Source: Halalkalibacter alkaliphilus
GTDB taxonomy: Bacteria; Bacillota; Bacilli; Bacillales; Bacillaceae_D
Direction: 5' to 3'
DNA: 64,000 nt
Assembly: GCF_023555415.1 (NCBI RefSeq)
Contig: NZ_JAKRYL010000005.1
Location: 1-64,000 of the forward strand
Positions 61,225-64,000 of the stretch are shown piece by piece. The notes beneath the pieces are model-generated. The model ran no database searches, was not told where the DNA came from, and was given only the letters and a program-made list of their open reading frames with translations. The position numbers and the translations under genes are program-made. The number at the start of each line of letters is the position of its first letter. The stretch's first letter is position 1.

Positions 61225-62157
61225 TTACATAAATTGCATAACTAAATTCACAATGACTGGCCCAATCAGAACAATAAACAAAGTAGGAAAAATAAATAAG
61301 ACCATAGGAATCAGCATCTTAACCGGAGCTTTCATTGCCTGCTCTTTCGCAGTGAACCGCTGCTTTTCTCTTATTCGCACAGTCTGAGTCCGTAACACCT
61401 TGCTCATTCCAATCCCCATTTGATCGGCTTGGATGATAGAACTCATCACACTTTTGAAGAAGTCTGACGGGACACGATCTCTTAGTTCGATAAACGCTTG
61501 TTTTCTTGACTTCCCAAGCTTCATATCCTCTAAGCTCGACAGAAACTCTTGAGAAAGAGGGCTGTCCATTTGAGAGCATACTTTCTTTAATGCCCCGTCT
61601 AATCCCATCCCTGCTTCAATGGAGACATTTAACATATCAAAGAAATCTGGCATTGCTTTATCAATTAACTTTGTCCGCTGCTTGCCCTTTGCTGCTAAAT
61701 AGTAATTCGTATAACTGTACGTAAAAATAGCGACAATCGCTGAAAGGATAACGACTTTTGCTGTTTCTTCAGCTGCTGGTACAAACAAAAGCAGGAATAA
61801 GATAAATAAAGTTACCGGCAGAAAGAGCTGCAGCAAAACAAAGTCGCCAGCTGACATTCCAAGTGGATAGCCTGCTGCTTGAAGCCTTCTATCAATTTGT
61901 GCCATCTTGTGTTTGGGCAGTCTTCCTACAATGAGGAGCCGCATCTTTAATAACACTGGCCTAATGAGCCTTACATAAAACGTTCGATTTTTCCGATCTT
62001 CCTCTTCTTTAGGCCGACTCAAATCCGTCCCTTTATTGAGAAAAGGAGCTACTCTTCGTTGCATAATCAATCTGTTTTTGTAAATTCTATGCATCAACAA
62101 AAAACCAATACATGTAAAAAAGACAAATGAAAACATCCACAACAATAACATCAACAT
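61225..62157 (-). CDS. tadC: TadC-like inner-membrane platform protein
   Basis: Type II/IV-secretion F-domain membrane protein, 310 residues. Seen: TM near 1-22, two helices near 100-150, the T2SSF domain (FFDMLNVSIEAGMGLDGALK near 170-190, then QADQMGIGMSKVLRTQTVRI), and a last helix near 285-308. With TadB it forms the assembly platform for Flp-type pili. It starts four bases after tadB; the RBS GAGGTG overlaps the tadB stop. Last gene of the operon. Confidence 0.88.
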   Translation of the reverse strand: MLMLLLWMFSFVFFTCIGFLLMHRIYKNRLIMQRRVAPFLNKGTDLSRPKEEEDRKNRTFYVRLIRPVLLKMRLLIVGRLPKHKMAQIDRRLQAAGYPLGMSAGDFVLLQLFLPVTLFILFLLLFVPAAEETAKVVILSAIVAIFTYSYTNYYLAAKGKQRTKLIDKAMPDFFDMLNVSIEAGMGLDGALKKVCSQMDSPLSQEFLSSLEDMKLGKSRKQAFIELRDRVPSDFFKSVMSSIIQADQMGIGMSKVLRTQTVRIREKQRFTAKEQAMKAPVKMLIPMVLFIFPTLFIVLIGPVIVNLVMQFM

Positions 62158-62160
62158 CGG

Positions 62161-63120
62161 TTACACCTCAATCGTTACTACCTTTTGAATAAAAATCCAC
62201 CCTAATAATCCAGAGAAAATCCCTCCACCTAACAGTACTAATCCCAGTGGATGACTGAACATTGGGCTAAAATAATCAGGATTCATGACGTTTAAAAGCA
62301 GCCCTAGAATGACAGGTAATAATGTTATGACTAGTGCTGACATTCTGCCTTGAGACGTAAGGGCCTTAAGTTCATCTTTCATCCGTACTCGCTCAGTTAT
62401 CGTTTCTTGGATAGTTTCCAAAATGACAGCTAAATTACCACCTGTAGAACGTTGTATCAACACCGCTGTTACAACGATCTCTAAATCCTTGTTAGGCAAG
62501 CGTTGTAACAGGTTTTCAAACGCCTCTTCAGTAGATATCCCCAAATTGATTTCTTTAATCGTACGTTGAAATTCAATCCCAATTGGATCCGGCATTTCTC
62601 GAGAAACTAGCTGCATCGCCTGCATAAAGCTAAATCCCGATTTCATTGAATTAGCCATTATTTCTAACACTTGCGGCAGTTGAGCTGCTGATGCTGCGAT
62701 TCGTGCACTTTTTTTCTTTTTTAAATAAAAAGTAGGCAGCTTCCATGCGAGTAAGCCGAATACAATCGCAAGAAGCAATTGGATACCCATCAGCAATGTC
62801 AGACAGAAGGCGAAGCCAAAAATAACGACCCTGATCGTAATAAATTCTTCAACTTTCAAAGGGAGTCCGGCACTCTCAAGTTCTATCTCAAGCTGGCTTC
62901 GCTTTGTATCTGTCGTTTTGATGTTTTTGGAAAGCTGTTGCAGAAAGCTTTTAAGTGTTACTTTTTTTACTGGCTTCGGGGCTTTTTCAAGCTTTACTTT
63001 TTTTCCATCGTTTGGAATAAACTGATGAATTCTCTTTTTTATCTTTTGCTGCTTATTGAAGAAGTAAGTTCCACATAAGGCAAAGCTTAGCGTCGAAAGC
63101 ATAAAAATAACAATTGTCAT
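62161..63120 (-). CDS. tadB: TadB-like inner-membrane platform protein
   Basis: Second F-domain platform protein, 319 residues. Seen: TM near 2-18, a basic cytoplasmic part, two helices near 97-137, the T2SSF domain (VLEIMANSMKSGFSFMQAMQ near 155-175, and RSTGGNLAVILETIQETITE), and two helices near 255-315. Its ATG shares one base with the cpaF stop (TGATG). TadB/TadC pairs typify Tad systems; in Bacilli these loci are scattered and the cargo is often unknown. Confidence 0.88.
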   Translation of the reverse strand: MTIVIFMLSTLSFALCGTYFFNKQQKIKKRIHQFIPNDGKKVKLEKAPKPVKKVTLKSFLQQLSKNIKTTDTKRSQLEIELESAGLPLKVEEFITIRVVIFGFAFCLTLLMGIQLLLAIVFGLLAWKLPTFYLKKKKSARIAASAAQLPQVLEIMANSMKSGFSFMQAMQLVSREMPDPIGIEFQRTIKEINLGISTEEAFENLLQRLPNKDLEIVVTAVLIQRSTGGNLAVILETIQETITERVRMKDELKALTSQGRMSALVITLLPVILGLLLNVMNPDYFSPMFSHPLGLVLLGGGIFSGLLGWIFIQKVVTIEV

Positions 63121-64000
63121 CAGTTATCACCATTAAACCATTCAGCAGGCAGCTCAAAGCCATACCGTTCTAATTTCTCTGAACAATAAGGGCGAATGCC
63201 TGTAGAGCCATGGTTTCCGATCACTTTTCCTTCTGCTGTCGTCCCTGTTTGATTAAATGTAAATAAATCTTGCAGAACAATCGTCTCGCCCTCCATCCCA
63301 ATCACTTCTGTAATTTTCACGACTTTTCGGCTGCCGTCTTTTAATCTCGACTGTTGAATGATGAGATCGACTGCCCCGGCAATTTGCTCTCGAATTGCTC
63401 GAATCGGCAAGTCCATTCCAGCCATTAGAACCATCGTTTCAAGACGTGAGAGCATCTCTCTTGGCGAGTTCGAATGCCCAGTTGCCAAGGAACCGTCATG
63501 TCCCGTATTCATGGCCTGGAGCATGTCTAATGCTTCTCCACTACGCACCTCACCAATAACGACTCGGTCTGGCCGCATCCGTAATGAGTTTTTTACTAAG
63601 TCTCGGATCGTTACGGCCCCTTTACCTTCAATGTTTGGAGGTCTTGTCTCTAATGAAACGACATGATCTTGACCTAATTGAAGCTCTGCAGCATCTTCAA
63701 TCGTTACGATTCTTTCATCATCTGGAATAAAAGAAGACAGGACATTTAAGAGACTCGTTTTACCGCTCCCTGTTCCTCCGCTAATGAAAATATTCAATCT
63801 AGCCTTTACACACGCATCTAGAAATTGGGCCATTTCCTCTGTTAACGAACCGAACCCGACTAGATCAGCAATTTGCAAACGATTCTGCGGGAATTTACGA
63901 ATGGTAATCGTCGGACCTACCAATGAAAGCGGAGGAATGATCGCATTGACCCTCGACCCATCGGGAAGACGTGCATCAACCATCGGACTGCTCTCGTCAA
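63120..64000 (-). CDS. cpaF: CpaF/TadA-type secretion ATPase, 5' end outside the window
   Basis: Hexameric ATPase that powers the Tad pilus machine. Only the C-terminal 293 residues or so are in the window; the frame is still open at 64000 ([19 protein letters not shown]), so the start lies beyond. Seen: Walker [13 protein letters not shown], an Asp box near [14 protein letters not shown], Walker [15 protein letters not shown], and the His box [15 protein letters not shown]. These are diagnostic of the family. First in the order cpaF-tadB-tadC. Confidence 0.93.
   Translation of the reverse strand, partial: DESSPMVDARLPDGSRVNAIIPPLSLVGPTITIRKFPQNRLQIADLVGFGSLTEEMAQFLDACVKARLNIFISGGTGSGKTSLLNVLSSFIPDDERIVTIEDAAELQLGQDHVVSLETRPPNIEGKGAVTIRDLVKNSLRMRPDRVVIGEVRSGEALDMLQAMNTGHDGSLATGHSNSPREMLSRLETMVLMAGMDLPIRAIREQIAGAVDLIIQQSRLKDGSRKVVKITEVIGMEGETIVLQDLFTFNQTGTTAEGKVIGNHGSTGIRPYCSEKLERYGFELPAEWFNGDN

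Overview
The window looks like a chromosome segment of a motile Gram-positive Bacillaceae species, probably from the alkaliphilic/halotolerant Bacillus-like group. The reasons are a B. subtilis-like gene order (uvrA-uvrB-csbA, minJ, ctpB, ftsX-ftsE, cccB, a YitT-family gene, prfB, secA, hpf), AGGAGG-type ribosome binding sites, sigma-A and sigma-D-like promoters, a Spo0E-like protein and a complete sigY-type operon. The genus is an inference; no rRNA is present.

Layout. 0-9 kb: excision repair genes uvrBA, a small conserved protein, csbA, the division-site protein minJ and the protease ctpB. The swrA gene that sits between ctpB and minJ in B. subtilis is absent. 9-11.6 kb: a four-PAS diguanylate cyclase followed by a 58-residue Spo0E-like gene. 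12-20.5 kb: a coiled-coil M23 murein hydrolase beside ftsEX, then cccB, a YitT-family gene, prfB (with its programmed +1 frameshift) and secA. 20.6-24.8 kb: a DUF1906 protein, hpf, a cold-shock gene, a lipoprotein and a repeat-rich stretch with three tandem ~131-bp units. 24.9-27.9 kb: a sigY-yxlCDEFG operon behind its own ECF-type promoter. 28-29.6 kb: two decayed Rpn/PD-(D/E)XK genes.

From 29.7 kb to about 58 kb nearly everything concerns motility and cyclic di-GMP. There are fliT, fliS, flaG, two fliD paralogues, a YjfB-like gene, three flagellin genes with different promoters, cheX, two chemoreceptors, motAB, a FliL-like and a YvyF-like gene, a PAS-GGDEF-EAL protein and an HD-GYP protein. 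Three good matches to the c-di-GMP-I (GEMM) riboswitch lie here, each in a separate leader. The first (plus strand) precedes cheX-mcp. The second (minus strand) precedes a six-gene operon: an RsbW-like kinase, a HAMP sensor, a STAS protein, a PP2C phosphatase, FapA and a second STAS protein. The third (minus strand) precedes a five-gene operon with a small protein, a five-HTH-repeat protein, an HD-GYP phosphodiesterase, a YvyF-like protein and a FliL-like protein. The window therefore encodes c-di-GMP synthesis, breakdown and RNA-level sensing together, including an apparent feedback loop (riboswitch controlling HD-GYP). The riboswitch-controlled partner-switching operon without a visible sigma factor is my best candidate for an undescribed system.

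58.4-64 kb: a winged-helix-like unknown, a LysM/stalk-domain wall protein, and the start of a Tad-type pilus or secretion locus (TadC-, TadB- and CpaF-like; cpaF runs off the window). A family of hairpin-plus-conserved-arm repeats is scattered through the intergenic regions (near 1, 8.9, 21.4, 22.6-23.0, 28.6 and 44.4 kb). All annotation is by reading the sequence; no database search was run.
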